Assembly: GCA_021781415.1 (NCBI GenBank)
Contig: JAJXWW010000124.1
Coordinates: forward strand, 1-33,956
DNA length: 33,956 nucleotides
Source of the DNA: Planctomycetota bacterium
Lineage (GTDB): Bacteria > Planctomycetota > Planctomycetia > Gemmatales > Gemmataceae
Direction: 5' to 3'
The position numbers and the translations under genes are program-made. Position 1 is the stretch's first letter. The number at the start of each line of letters is the position of its first letter. The notes under the pieces are model-generated. The model saw nothing but the letters and a program-made list of their open reading frames with translations, had not been told where the DNA came from and did no database searches. This document shows positions 16,065 through 24,427 of this stretch, piece by piece.

Positions 16065-17129
16065 CTACTTGGCGATTTTGAGTACGCGATCGTTGCCGCT
16101 GTCGGCGATGAAGAGAACGCCGTCGGAGCGGACGGTAACGCCGTGCGGTCGATTCAGCTGCGCCTCCAACGGCGGGCCGTTGAGTCCAGCACGGCCCATG
16201 CGTCCTGTGCCCGCAATGCGTATCACTTTATTCTCGCCCGGCAGATACTTGCGGATCGCATGATTCTCGGTATCGGCGATCAGAACGTCGCCGTGCCCAT
16301 CGACGCAGAGATGTTTGGGGCCATTGAACGTTGCTTTCCGCGCGTCGCCGCCGTCGCCGTCGAACCCTTTCTTACCCGTTCCCGCCACGGTTCGGATCTT
16401 TCCCTCGCTATCCACGACGCGCAAGGCATGGCCGCCTCGTTCCAGAATGTAGACGTTCCCTTTCGCATCCACGGCGACGGCGCGCGGATCGACCAACGGC
16501 GCGTTGCGGGCCTCCGCGCCGTCTTTGGGTACGCCGCGTTCGCCGTTGCCCGCCACGGTTTGGACGGTTCCGCGCCGCAAATCGACGGCTCGGATTCGGC
16601 GATTGTCGAGGTCCGCCAAATACAGTTTCTCGCCCTTGGCATTGAGGGCCAAACAATAGATCCCGCCGAACTTCGCCTTGGTCGCTGGGCCGCCGTCGCC
16701 GCCGAACCCTTTCTCTCCCGTACCGGCTATCGTGGCGATTTTGCCGCTTCGGGCGTCGATCTTGCGCACCCGATTGTTCCAAGTGTCGGCCAGATAGATG
16801 TCGCCGTTGGGATGAACGGCGAGGCTGTGCATATTCTGAAACGATGCTTTTGCCGCCGGTCCTTCGTCTCCGGCATACCCCTTTTCTCCCGTGCCCGCAA
16901 GCGTGTGAAGCGTGCCCTTGGTATCGAGTTTGCGAACGCGATGACCGGCAAACTCGATGAGGTAGAGATTGCCCGCGCGGTCGAAGTCCACGCCGAACGG
17001 TTCGCGCAGTTTCGCCTCGCCCTCACCGCTTTCGAGGACCGGAACGAGCTTCTCCTCGCCCGCCGCCGCAAGACTCGCCAGACAGCAGACGAAGACACCG
17101 AGGAGCCGAATACGCAAGGTTCGAGACAT
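16065..17129 (-). CDS. Exported NHL-repeat beta-propeller protein
   Basis: A protein of 354 residues. The N-terminus MSRTLRIRLLGVFVCCLASL followed by AAAGEEK is a signal peptide. The rest is NHL-type blades, seen as alternating FGVDFDRAGNLYLIE-like strands and at least five AGTGxxGxxGDGGPA-type loops (AGTGEKGYAGDEGPA, AGTGEKGFGGDGGPA, AGNGERGVPKDGAEA, AGTGKKGFDGDGGDA, AGTGRMGRAGLNGPP). The propeller probably binds proteins or ligands outside the cytoplasm; no catalytic motif is seen. ATG at 17129 is chosen because AGGAG precedes it and the signal peptide starts there. It is the first gene of the operon with the dehydratase and dus, with which it has no obvious functional link. Confidence 0.88.
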   Translation of the reverse strand: MSRTLRIRLLGVFVCCLASLAAAGEEKLVPVLESGEGEAKLREPFGVDFDRAGNLYLIEFAGHRVRKLDTKGTLHTLAGTGEKGYAGDEGPAAKASFQNMHSLAVHPNGDIYLADTWNNRVRKIDARSGKIATIAGTGEKGFGGDGGPATKAKFGGIYCLALNAKGEKLYLADLDNRRIRAVDLRRGTVQTVAGNGERGVPKDGAEARNAPLVDPRAVAVDAKGNVYILERGGHALRVVDSEGKIRTVAGTGKKGFDGDGGDARKATFNGPKHLCVDGHGDVLIADTENHAIRKYLPGENKVIRIAGTGRMGRAGLNGPPLEAQLNRPHGVTVRSDGVLFIADSGNDRVLKIAK

Positions 17130-17349
17130 GCCGCGCACTCCTGCCGATAGGTTGGAAACGGTTCCAGATAACCTATGCCCGGCCGACTGCGCCAACAAGG
17201 GACGATGCTTCACGGTGAGCCGAGGCAGCGGGAGAGTGGTCGAAACCGATTGTTTCCGCGCCGTTAACTTTCGTTAACCCAAGAGCGCTGCTCCGTTTCG
17301 CTTTGTTAACAAATCGGCATGGAGAAGAGAAAAATCCTCTGCGGAGTAT

Positions 17350-17384
17350 CGCCGTAACCTACTCATCTCATGTAGGTTACGGCG
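17350..17384. promoter_or_regulatory. 13-bp perfect inverted repeat, possible activator binding site
   Basis: CGCCGTAACCTAC (17350-17362) and GTAGGTTACGGCG (17372-17384) are exact reverse complements around a 9-base loop. The site lies between two divergent genes, so neither needs a terminator here. It sits about 75 bases upstream of the start expected from the -24/-12 candidate, a plausible place for an enhancer-binding protein. Elsewhere in the 17130-17603 spacer I see only an AT-richer stretch and no gene. Confidence 0.5.
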
Positions 17385-17415
17385 CATCTGTTTTGAGAGC
17401 CGATTGGTAGCTAGA

Positions 17416-17431
17416 CGGCATGAGGTTTGCA
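17416..17431 (+). promoter_or_regulatory. -24/-12 (sigma-54-type) promoter candidate
   Basis: The string CGGCATGAGGTTTGCA has GG at 17417-17418 and GC at 17429-17430, exactly ten bases apart. It matches the consensus TGGCACGnnnnTTGCW at all but two positions. The expected transcript start is near 17442, leaving an untranslated leader of about 160 bases before the PEP-CTERM gene. RpoN-dependent control of PEP-CTERM genes is known in proteobacteria; its use here is an inference. Confidence 0.5.
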
Positions 17432-17603
17432 CTTTCTAACTCTTACTGATTGTTAAGTGTCGTTGTTCCCCACCGCGTCGCATGAAGCGATCCGGTATCA
17501 ACACCGTTGTTGACCATCTGCAAAAGCACGCTAGTCGATCGATTGCAATGGACGGTTAAGTCGGATCGTTCGCACAGATGGCGCGACATGAGGAGCTAAA
17601 GCA

Positions 17604-18308
17604 ATGATGCGATCTTTTCATTCTACTTATGGAATCTTCTTAAGCGTCGTTTTGTTGGCAAGCCTGCCCGCCGGAAGTGAGGCATCCCCCGTTGAAGTGT
17701 CGAGCTTCGCCGGTACGATCGGTGGATTCAACATCACTCCCAATGGCAATGGAACGGACACCATGTCCTTCCAATCGAGTTCCGTCACTCAGATTAACGG
17801 ATCGATGATATCCCCTTCCCTGACGGCGTCTTTCAGCAATTTCACGCTGAACACCACGCCGACTTCGACGACGAGCATGGGGACCAATTACTCGGTTTCC
17901 GCAGGCACGATGTCGTTTTCCAATGGCACACAACATGTGAACTTCAATATATCGAAGTTTAATCTGACCGTTCTCAATCATACCACGAACATTGCCGTCT
18001 TGTCGGATACATTGCAGTTGACGGGAACGAATACGGTTCTCAATAACTACAATTTTAACAACTTTGGTTCTGGATCGGGCAACCAAGGTATCTTGTCCGG
18101 ATCGCTGGTAGCAGTGCCCACGGGAACGAATCTCAATTCTGTCATCCAAGGCGATCAAGACCCGCTCGGCACGGGATCCTTCGCCGGCGGTCTCACTCCT
18201 CTCGTTACCAATGTACCCGAACCCGCTTCTCTCCTCCTGTGGGGCGCGGTTGGAGTGGGCGGCGTCTGGTACTCGCGCCGGAGGCTTCAGGGCAAACTTG
18301 CGATGTGA
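17604..18308 (+). CDS. PEP-CTERM sorting-domain protein
   Basis: A protein of 234 residues. A signal peptide (about 1-27, hydrophobic IFLSVVLLASLPAG) precedes a Ser/Thr/Asn-rich body with many N-x-S/T sites and few lysines, predicted to be a beta-rich surface or matrix protein. The C-terminus is a textbook PEP-CTERM signal: VPEPAS at 204-209, a hydrophobic helix at about 210-223, and the basic tail RRR at 225-227. Exosortase is expected to cleave this signal. AGGAG lies 8-10 bases before ATG. The exosortase gene follows directly, beyond an intrinsic terminator, and a sigma-54-type promoter candidate lies upstream. The body matches no family I recognise. Confidence 0.9.
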   Translation: MMRSFHSTYGIFLSVVLLASLPAGSEASPVEVSSFAGTIGGFNITPNGNGTDTMSFQSSSVTQINGSMISPSLTASFSNFTLNTTPTSTTSMGTNYSVSAGTMSFSNGTQHVNFNISKFNLTVLNHTTNIAVLSDTLQLTGTNTVLNNYNFNNFGSGSGNQGILSGSLVAVPTGTNLNSVIQGDQDPLGTGSFAGGLTPLVTNVPEPASLLLWGAVGVGGVWYSRRRLQGKLAM

Positions 18309-18342
18309 AGCGCGGCGAGCTATTCTTCAACTATCGTGAACG

Positions 18343-18375
18343 GCGGGCAGGATCGCTCCTTCCCGCTGTTTTTCT
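18343..18375 (+). terminator. Intrinsic terminator after the PEP-CTERM gene
   Basis: GCGGGCAGGA (18343-18352) pairs with TCCTTCCCGC (18357-18366) with a single mismatch and a 4-base loop, followed directly by TGTTTTTCTT. It begins 34 bases after the stop codon. It should separate the PEP-CTERM message from the exosortase operon. Confidence 0.75.
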
Positions 18376-18402
18376 TCCTACGTTCGGACTCGCGGAATCT
18401 TC

Positions 18403-20100
18403 ATGAGCCTCGGCGCGCTGAAACCACGAGAACGCAAGGAAGCTCTCGCCGTGGATCGCCTCGTTCCACACCTTGCTTTCCTCGTGTGGCTCGGCCTCGC
18501 CGCGCTGTTGTTCCTCGTCTTTTTCGGCGGCAACCTCCTCAAACTCGCCGAGCGATGGAGCAAAGATCCGAGTTACTCGCACGGTTTCTTCGTGCCACTT
18601 CTCGCCGTATGGCTGGCGGCGCGCGTCTTCCGTAAAAGTGGGAATCCCCTAGCCGGCGATCCGCGCGTCGGTTCGATGGCGATCGTCACCGGCGCGATGC
18701 TGCATCTGATTTTGACCGTCATCAACAACCCGATACTCGATTTCGCGGCGATGGCCCTGGTTCTGTGGGGCGCGGCCGCGGCTCTCGGCGGAGTCGGATG
18801 GGCGAAAGGATTTCTCTTTCCTATCGGCTTTCTGTTTTTCATGTTTCCCCTCCCGGCCACCTGGACGAACTTTGCCGGGCTGTGGCTGCAAGATTGGGTC
18901 GCCGCGGTGAGCGCGGGGCTGCTCGATCCGTTCGTCGTCTGCTATCGGCGCGGCAACTCGTTGTATCTGGCGGGGGTGGGGGAGCCGTTGGTCGTGGCGG
19001 CGGAGTGCAGCGGATTGCGACAGATCGTCTCGTTCGTGGCCTTGGGAGTTCTCGTTGGCGGATTGAGTGGGAAATCGGCGACGTTTCGGTTCCTACTCGC
19101 CCTCGCGGCCGTACCGGCGGCCCTCGTCGCCAACGTCCTGCGCATCCTCATCATGGCGGCGGGTTCGGTCTGGTTCGGAACGCAATGGATGGGCGGATGG
19201 ATGCACGACGCGCCGGCGCTGGTGACGCTGCCTCTGGGATTGGCTCTGTTCGCTGTGCTGGGATGGTTGATGAGTCGGGTGGAGCGATTGCGGCAAGGAA
19301 CGCCCCGTGTACCGACATCCGGCGAAGACTGCGGCGCGTCTCGCACCTCCATCGATGTCTCGGACTCTAGCCACGCACCGAAACGAGGCTTGTTGGCCGT
19401 TGTCGCTTGCTTGTTGGGGGCGTCGCTGGCCGAGGGTGGACTCGCTTGGTATTTGCACGGTGCCGAGGCAACTCCTTATCCCGAACTCCGCGCGCCGTTC
19501 GCCGCTCTACCGCAAGACCTGTCCGCGCCTGGCGAGAGCAAGCTCGGCTGGCACGGGCGCGACGTGTCCAATCTCGATTCGTTTCGCGCCAAACTGCCGT
19601 ATCGCGCCGACGATCTCCTCTATCGCATCTACGCGCCGAGTCCGTCGGGCGCGCCGCTCTATCTGTATCTGGTCTATTCGCGCCAGGGCGACGACCGCAA
19701 GCACCATCCGGAAATCTGTATCCGCGACGCCTCCGGCGCGACCGAGGATTTCGACGCTCGGAAGCAAATCCCTCTCGATGCGTCCGGTCGACGCTCGGTA
19801 ATGCGCTTCCGCTTCCGCACCGGGGTCGGAGAATATACTACGGTTTATTATTGGCACTATTCCCTCGAAGCGCCGCCGCAGCCGGGGCAGGCTTTGTTGC
19901 GTCGCCTGTATCAGCGGCAGAACCATCCCGTGCCGAGTATCACGGCGCAGGTATCTCTGGTCGCCGCTCCCGCGGAGACCGAAGCGGTGGAACGAGGGTT
20001 TTTGGTAGCCGTCGATGCGGCCTTGCGCGCCGAACAATTGCCCGACACAGCGCGCATTGGCTGCAATCGTCTGCCGATGACACTGATTCGAGATCGATGA
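18403..20100 (+). CDS. Exosortase fused to a C-terminal EpsI-type (DUF3485) domain
   Basis: A protein of 565 residues. The first 300 form a polytopic membrane domain of about eight helices with the exosortase active-site residues: AECSGLR (Cys202), NVLRI (Arg247) and MHDAP (His268). Exosortases cleave PEP-CTERM tails and are thought to transfer the protein to a surface acceptor. After a short linker, another hydrophobic segment (about 329-350) and an extracytoplasmic domain with YLVYSRQGDDRKHHPEICI (about 422-440) match the EpsI/DUF3485 region commonly fused to, or adjacent to, exosortases. GGAA precedes ATG at 18403. The TPR gene follows after 21 bases, so the two form an operon. I cannot assign an Xrt subtype with confidence. 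Confidence 0.92.
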   Translation: MSLGALKPRERKEALAVDRLVPHLAFLVWLGLAALLFLVFFGGNLLKLAERWSKDPSYSHGFFVPLLAVWLAARVFRKSGNPLAGDPRVGSMAIVTGAMLHLILTVINNPILDFAAMALVLWGAAAALGGVGWAKGFLFPIGFLFFMFPLPATWTNFAGLWLQDWVAAVSAGLLDPFVVCYRRGNSLYLAGVGEPLVVAAECSGLRQIVSFVALGVLVGGLSGKSATFRFLLALAAVPAALVANVLRILIMAAGSVWFGTQWMGGWMHDAPALVTLPLGLALFAVLGWLMSRVERLRQGTPRVPTSGEDCGASRTSIDVSDSSHAPKRGLLAVVACLLGASLAEGGLAWYLHGAEATPYPELRAPFAALPQDLSAPGESKLGWHGRDVSNLDSFRAKLPYRADDLLYRIYAPSPSGAPLYLYLVYSRQGDDRKHHPEICIRDASGATEDFDARKQIPLDASGRRSVMRFRFRTGVGEYTTVYYWHYSLEAPPQPGQALLRRLYQRQNHPVPSITAQVSLVAAPAETEAVERGFLVAVDAALRAEQLPDTARIGCNRLPMTLIRDR

Positions 20101-20121
20101 CGGGGCAACGGGGATTCAACC

Positions 20122-23100
20122 ATGATCGACAAATCGCGTTGGATAAAAATCATCGTCGGCTCGCTGATTCTCGGCATCTTGATCGGCGGCGGCCTGAGTC
20201 TATCGCATCATTTCTTCCCCGCCTCGCCGGAGAAGTTGTTGCAAGTCGGCGAGGAGACCTACGCCAAGGGCGAGGCGGCCTTGAAGGCGGGAGACGGCGC
20301 GACGGCTTCGTCGCGCTTCGAGGAAGCCAATCTCCAAGCCAACAAAGCCTTGGATGCCATGGCCCGCGAACGCAGCAAAGCCCCAACGGTCGATTGGTCG
20401 CGCGTCGAAGGGCAGGGGTTGTGGCTGAAAACACGGGCGCTGCGCGACGAAGCGTTCGCCCATGCCCTGGTGAAGGGTCAGCCGTTTCCCGAAACCACCG
20501 ATCCGGTCGGCGGGTTGAAATTTCGTTCAATCTTACACATTCCCGATCCTCAAACGCGCCAAAATGCCCTCGCCTTTCTCGAACAAGCGAGCGCTTTGCT
20601 CAAGGACGACAAATCTCTGTTGCGCGAAGCGCTTCTCACCGAGACGATGCTGCCGTCGCTCAATTGGGGCCAAATCGAGAGGATCGCGCGGCAGAGCCTT
20701 GAGATCGAGCCGAACGACCCGTGGTCGTTGTATTTGCTGGCGCGGTTCGACTTCGATCAGCCGTCCGCCAATGGCCGCGCCAATCCAACGGCCCCCGCGA
20801 AGAAGCGCAGCCGCGAGCGCGTGCTGCAAGCGCGACAGTACGTCGAACGTCTGAAAAGCACTCCGAACTATCCGCTATGGCGCACCTTGTTTCTCGAAGC
20901 GGAAATCGCCCAATGGCTCCGCGACGACGCCGAGCAGTCGAACGCGGCGCGGCGCGAAGCGGAAGAGGAGACGCTGCGAACCTTGTTGTTTGGTCCGAAG
21001 GGCGCGCTAACTCGCGCCGCTTCCGGCGAGGGGCTCGAACACCCGGCCAAGTGGGACGCCGAGGGCGTGCTAGGGTTGCACGAGATGGCTCTGAAAATGG
21101 CGGTACGCGACAGTCTCCAGCCGGATGGTAAGCCCGAGAAGGTCGTGGAGATTCTTGAGGCGACGCTGGAACTTTGCCGCAAATTAGCCGACCGCGTGCC
21201 GATGCTGGTTTCCGAGTGCGCGCTGGCGGCCGTCGGCGCGATGAACGTCGCGGAACCGGTGTTGGCCATCGATCCGCCGCCGAGTTGGAACAAATGCCTC
21301 CAAAACGTGCAAGACTTGGCGGCGAAGGCCAAGGAACAGAAAGTCGTACTCCCTCGGCTGTACGAATCGCTCGCCGGACTACTCGGCCGAGAAGCACACG
21401 TCGAAGGACGGCGCGGCAACGCGAAGCGGCGCGCCGAGTTGGACGAACGAGCCGTGCAATGGATCGAGGACGGCCTGCGTCTCGCAGCGGAAGCCAAGAC
21501 TCCACCGGCGCAGCTGGCCGGTCTGAACGCTCTGGCCGCCGGCATCCTGACGCTGCAAGGGGATAAAAAGGACGACGCTCAACGCCATCTCTCCGCGCTG
21601 AAAGAGGCGAAAACACCGCAAGCATTGGCTCTTGCGTCGCTCTATGAAGCCGTTCCGGCGGCGCGCGAGGGCCGACTCAACGAGGCGCGCCGACTGTTGG
21701 AAAAAGTCGTCGCTTCCGGCGAGGGCGATCTCGTCCTCCGTGCCAACATGATTCTCGGCGGCATCTACCTCGATCTGGGCGAACCGGATAAGGCGCTGGT
21801 CTGCCTGCAACAGGTGCAAAGCGCCTACCGTGTGTTCGACAAACTGACGCCGCAAGAAAAAGCCTGGGCCTTGGAGTTCGTGCGCAGTCCCGAAGATTTA
21901 GCGCTGTTGATGATTAAGGGCTGCGCCAACAGCGCGCAGGCAAAACTCCGCGAACAGCTGCGTCGCAATCCCAACCAGCCGCCGTCGATGGATTCGATCC
22001 GCTATCAGGAAAAAGCCATCGCCGAGTTGCGCAAATCGTTGACGAAGGACTCGTCTCAAGATCGCCAAGCGCGCGAGAGTCTCGTGGCCTACTTCGCGGC
22101 GACCGGACGCCGCGAGGAAGCGGAGAAAGAGATGAACGAATTGCGAACGCTCTACCCCAATCGACTCGACGTGTTGCGCGCCGAAGTCGGTTGGATCGAG
22201 TCGGAGCGCGACGCCGCGAACCAGCCCAGCACCGCCGCCGTGCGGAAGGCGGATCTACTCATCGAGCGGTTCATCAAGGATCATCCGAACGATCTCGAGG
22301 CCCGCTATTATCGTGTGGAATGGCTCATCGCGCAAAAGCGCCTCGACGATGCCCTGGCCTATTTGCGCTCGCCGACCGCTTTCCCCGACGCCAAGAGCGA
22401 GCGCTACCAACGTGTCTTGGCGTCGGCATTGTTGGTAAAGGGCGACCGCCAAGGGAGCCAAAAGGTGTTGGAACACTTGCCGCACGATCCCGCCAGCGAC
22501 GCGCTGCTGATCCAGGCGGCGGCTTCTGGAGATCAAGAACAGTTGGTGCAACAGGCCCTCGCTCGGCACAAGAACGACGCCCAGTTTCAGATCATGCAGG
22601 CCATGCTCGCCTTTAACAAGGGAGCCTACGAATCCGCCGCCGAGACGTTTCTACGCGCCAGCCGCTTCAGCCGATTCGAGGCATTGGGGAGACGAGGACT
22701 CCTCTTGTCGCTGATGGCGATGGCACAGACCGAGCCGGTCAAGGCGCGCGGCCTGGCGGAACGAATGCACAAAGATTCGCCGGACGAACCGCTGTTGCTC
22801 TTGGCCGTGGCTTACGCCGATGTCCTGCTCGACGACATCGGCCCAATAGACGACAATTCGCGTCCGATTAAGAATATGGCTTCGGCGCTCAACGCCTGGG
22901 AGCAAATGGTGTTGGAACAGTCGCCTCAGAACAGAATCTCCGCGCCGCTGACCAAATCGGCGTTCTGGGCCTTGGCCGGACGGCAGGATCTGGGTCTCAA
23001 CGAGGCCGTCCGCGCGCTCAATCTGGAACCAGCCAATCCCGCCGCTCTCCGCCAAACGATCGGCCTCGCCTTGGAGTTGCGCGATCCCGAACTGAATGAG

Positions 23101-24174
23101 ATGACTCGCCGACGTTTGGACGCCCTCAAGCAAGTGCAACCCGGCGACGCGGACGTTCGCTTGTTGGAAGCCCGTTTCGACGAAGAAACCGAGCGCCCGA
23201 AGGAAGCCGTCGCCCTCTACGAGGATGCGCTGAAAAAAGATGCCAAACTCGCCAGCGCCTACCTCCGGCTGATCCCTCTGCTCACGAAGCAAGGCGACAA
23301 GGAGCGCGCGCGTTCGTATGTTCGGCGATGGCGCGAGCAACTGCCGGAAGATGTCGCGGCGGCTCGGATGGAGGTTCGTCTGCTGGCCGAGAATAACGAA
23401 ATCAAGGAGGCGCGCCGAGTGGCCGAGCAATTCATCGACCAACAGCTGGAGCGCGAAAAGAAAGCGCAATCCGCCGCTCCAGCGGAGAAAGGCGCGGAGA
23501 CGAATTCCAAGCGTTCTCTCGACGACGTGCGTTTGGGGCTGCAATTGCAAATGATTCTCGGCCTGCGCGAGGCGAAGGCTTGGAGCGAGGCCGAGCGCTG
23601 GCTGCTCGAGCTCCAGGCCAAGAATCCCGATCGTCCCGCCGTTCTCAGTTTCCTCGGCGATGTGTACTTGGCCGAGGAGTCTTGGGCCAAAGCGCGAGCC
23701 GCCTACGAGAAAGTGTGGACGAACGATAAGACTCAAGGAGCCGTGGGCAACAACCTGGCCTGGATTCTCGCCGAGCATCTCAACGAAGCGCCGAAGGCAT
23801 TGGGCATGATCGCGGAGTTGCGACAGGGTAAGTTCAGCCACAAACCGATAAGCGGCGACCGTCTGCGACCAGAATTTCTCGACACGCTCGGTCTTATCTA
23901 CACCAAAGCCGCCGCGCCCGCGCAGTACGAAGCGATGCGCGAGCTATTCGAGGAGGGGCGACAACGCTTCCCGCGCGATCCGCGCCTCTGTCTCTATTTG
24001 GGCCGCGCCTATGCCGGTCTGGGCGATTCGGAGCGCGCCGAACGCATGTTCGCGGCAGCGACCGAACTGGCCCACAAGGCCGACCTGCCCTACTTGACCC
24101 CCGAAAAGTGCAAGAAAGTGATCTCCGAAGCGGAGGCGGAGCAGAAGAAGCTCAAGGAAACGGCCAAGCCGTGA
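20122..24174 (+). CDS. Large membrane-anchored TPR protein of the exosortase locus
   Basis: A protein of 1350 residues. An N-terminal hydrophobic helix (about 7-29, WIKIIVGSLILGILIGGGLSL-like) acts as an uncleaved anchor or signal. The remainder is almost entirely alpha-helical tetratricopeptide-like repeats, for example YAKGEAALKAGDGATASSRF near 48, LYEAVPAAREGRLNEARRLL near 505, AYLRLIPLLTKQGDKERARSY near 1045, and LYLGRAYAGLGDSERAERMF near 1290. No catalytic motif is seen. Large TPR proteins such as PrsT accompany exosortase loci in proteobacteria, where they are linked to export or surface polymer assembly; this protein is analogous by position and architecture only. It is co-transcribed with the exosortase gene and ends just before a 28-bp palindrome. 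Confidence 0.88.
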   Translation: MIDKSRWIKIIVGSLILGILIGGGLSLSHHFFPASPEKLLQVGEETYAKGEAALKAGDGATASSRFEEANLQANKALDAMARERSKAPTVDWSRVEGQGLWLKTRALRDEAFAHALVKGQPFPETTDPVGGLKFRSILHIPDPQTRQNALAFLEQASALLKDDKSLLREALLTETMLPSLNWGQIERIARQSLEIEPNDPWSLYLLARFDFDQPSANGRANPTAPAKKRSRERVLQARQYVERLKSTPNYPLWRTLFLEAEIAQWLRDDAEQSNAARREAEEETLRTLLFGPKGALTRAASGEGLEHPAKWDAEGVLGLHEMALKMAVRDSLQPDGKPEKVVEILEATLELCRKLADRVPMLVSECALAAVGAMNVAEPVLAIDPPPSWNKCLQNVQDLAAKAKEQKVVLPRLYESLAGLLGREAHVEGRRGNAKRRAELDERAVQWIEDGLRLAAEAKTPPAQLAGLNALAAGILTLQGDKKDDAQRHLSALKEAKTPQALALASLYEAVPAAREGRLNEARRLLEKVVASGEGDLVLRANMILGGIYLDLGEPDKALVCLQQVQSAYRVFDKLTPQEKAWALEFVRSPEDLALLMIKGCANSAQAKLREQLRRNPNQPPSMDSIRYQEKAIAELRKSLTKDSSQDRQARESLVAYFAATGRREEAEKEMNELRTLYPNRLDVLRAEVGWIESERDAANQPSTAAVRKADLLIERFIKDHPNDLEARYYRVEWLIAQKRLDDALAYLRSPTAFPDAKSERYQRVLASALLVKGDRQGSQKVLEHLPHDPASDALLIQAAASGDQEQLVQQALARHKNDAQFQIMQAMLAFNKGAYESAAETFLRASRFSRFEALGRRGLLLSLMAMAQTEPVKARGLAERMHKDSPDEPLLLLAVAYADVLLDDIGPIDDNSRPIKNMASALNAWEQMVLEQSPQNRISAPLTKSAFWALAGRQDLGLNEAVRALNLEPANPAALRQTIGLALELRDPELNEMTRRRLDALKQVQPGDADVRLLEARFDEETERPKEAVALYEDALKKDAKLASAYLRLIPLLTKQGDKERARSYVRRWREQLPEDVAAARMEVRLLAENNEIKEARRVAEQFIDQQLEREKKAQSAAPAEKGAETNSKRSLDDVRLGLQLQMILGLREAKAWSEAERWLLELQAKNPDRPAVLSFLGDVYLAEESWAKARAAYEKVWTNDKTQGAVGNNLAWILAEHLNEAPKALGMIAELRQGKFSHKPISGDRLRPEFLDTLGLIYTKAAAPAQYEAMRELFEEGRQRFPRDPRLCLYLGRAYAGLGDSERAERMFAAATELAHKADLPYLTPEKCKKVISEAEAEQKKLKETAKP

Positions 24175-24196
24175 GGAAGCGGAGCGCGTTGTCCCA

Positions 24197-24268
24197 CGCA
24201 TGAGGTTAGCCGCGACGCGCAGCGATTTTGTCCCGCTCTCCGCTGCGCGTCGCGGCTAACCTCATGCG
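24197..24268. repeat. 28-bp perfect palindrome after the TPR gene
   Basis: Positions 24197-24224 and 24241-24268 are exact reverse complements over 28 bases, around a 16-base loop. The arm contains GGTTAGCCGCGACGCG. It starts 22 bases after the TPR stop codon, so it may end transcription despite lacking a T-run. The same core recurs in the hairpin at 29982-30042, which suggests a dispersed REP-like family. Confidence 0.85.
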
Positions 24269-24313
24269 CGGTCGATCGAAGAAAGAGAAACGGTTGCTTT
24301 CTTCCTCGCTTCT

Positions 24314-24329
24314 TGGCACAATGGTTGTA
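24314..24329 (+). promoter_or_regulatory. Weak -24/-12 promoter-like sequence
   Basis: TGGCACAATGGTTGTA matches the sigma-54 consensus in the -24 half and spacing, but has GT instead of GC at -12, a usually important position. It lies about 100 bases before the DUF1549/DUF1553 gene. It could be chance. Confidence 0.2.
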
Positions 24330-24427
24330 CTGCCGGTTTCAGACGCGCGGTGTCATCCTCCACGGACGACAACCCCGCCGCCGTTTCCATCCTGCCTGTA
24401 TTCCTGCCTTTGGGGGGTATTGAATCC

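Noticed and set aside
19407..20702. 431-codon open frame on the plus strand
   Set aside because: It overlaps the exosortase and TPR genes in another frame and is arginine/serine-rich shadow sequence.
22651..23841. 396-codon open frame on the minus strand
   Set aside because: Antisense to the TPR gene; it has no motif and no start signal.
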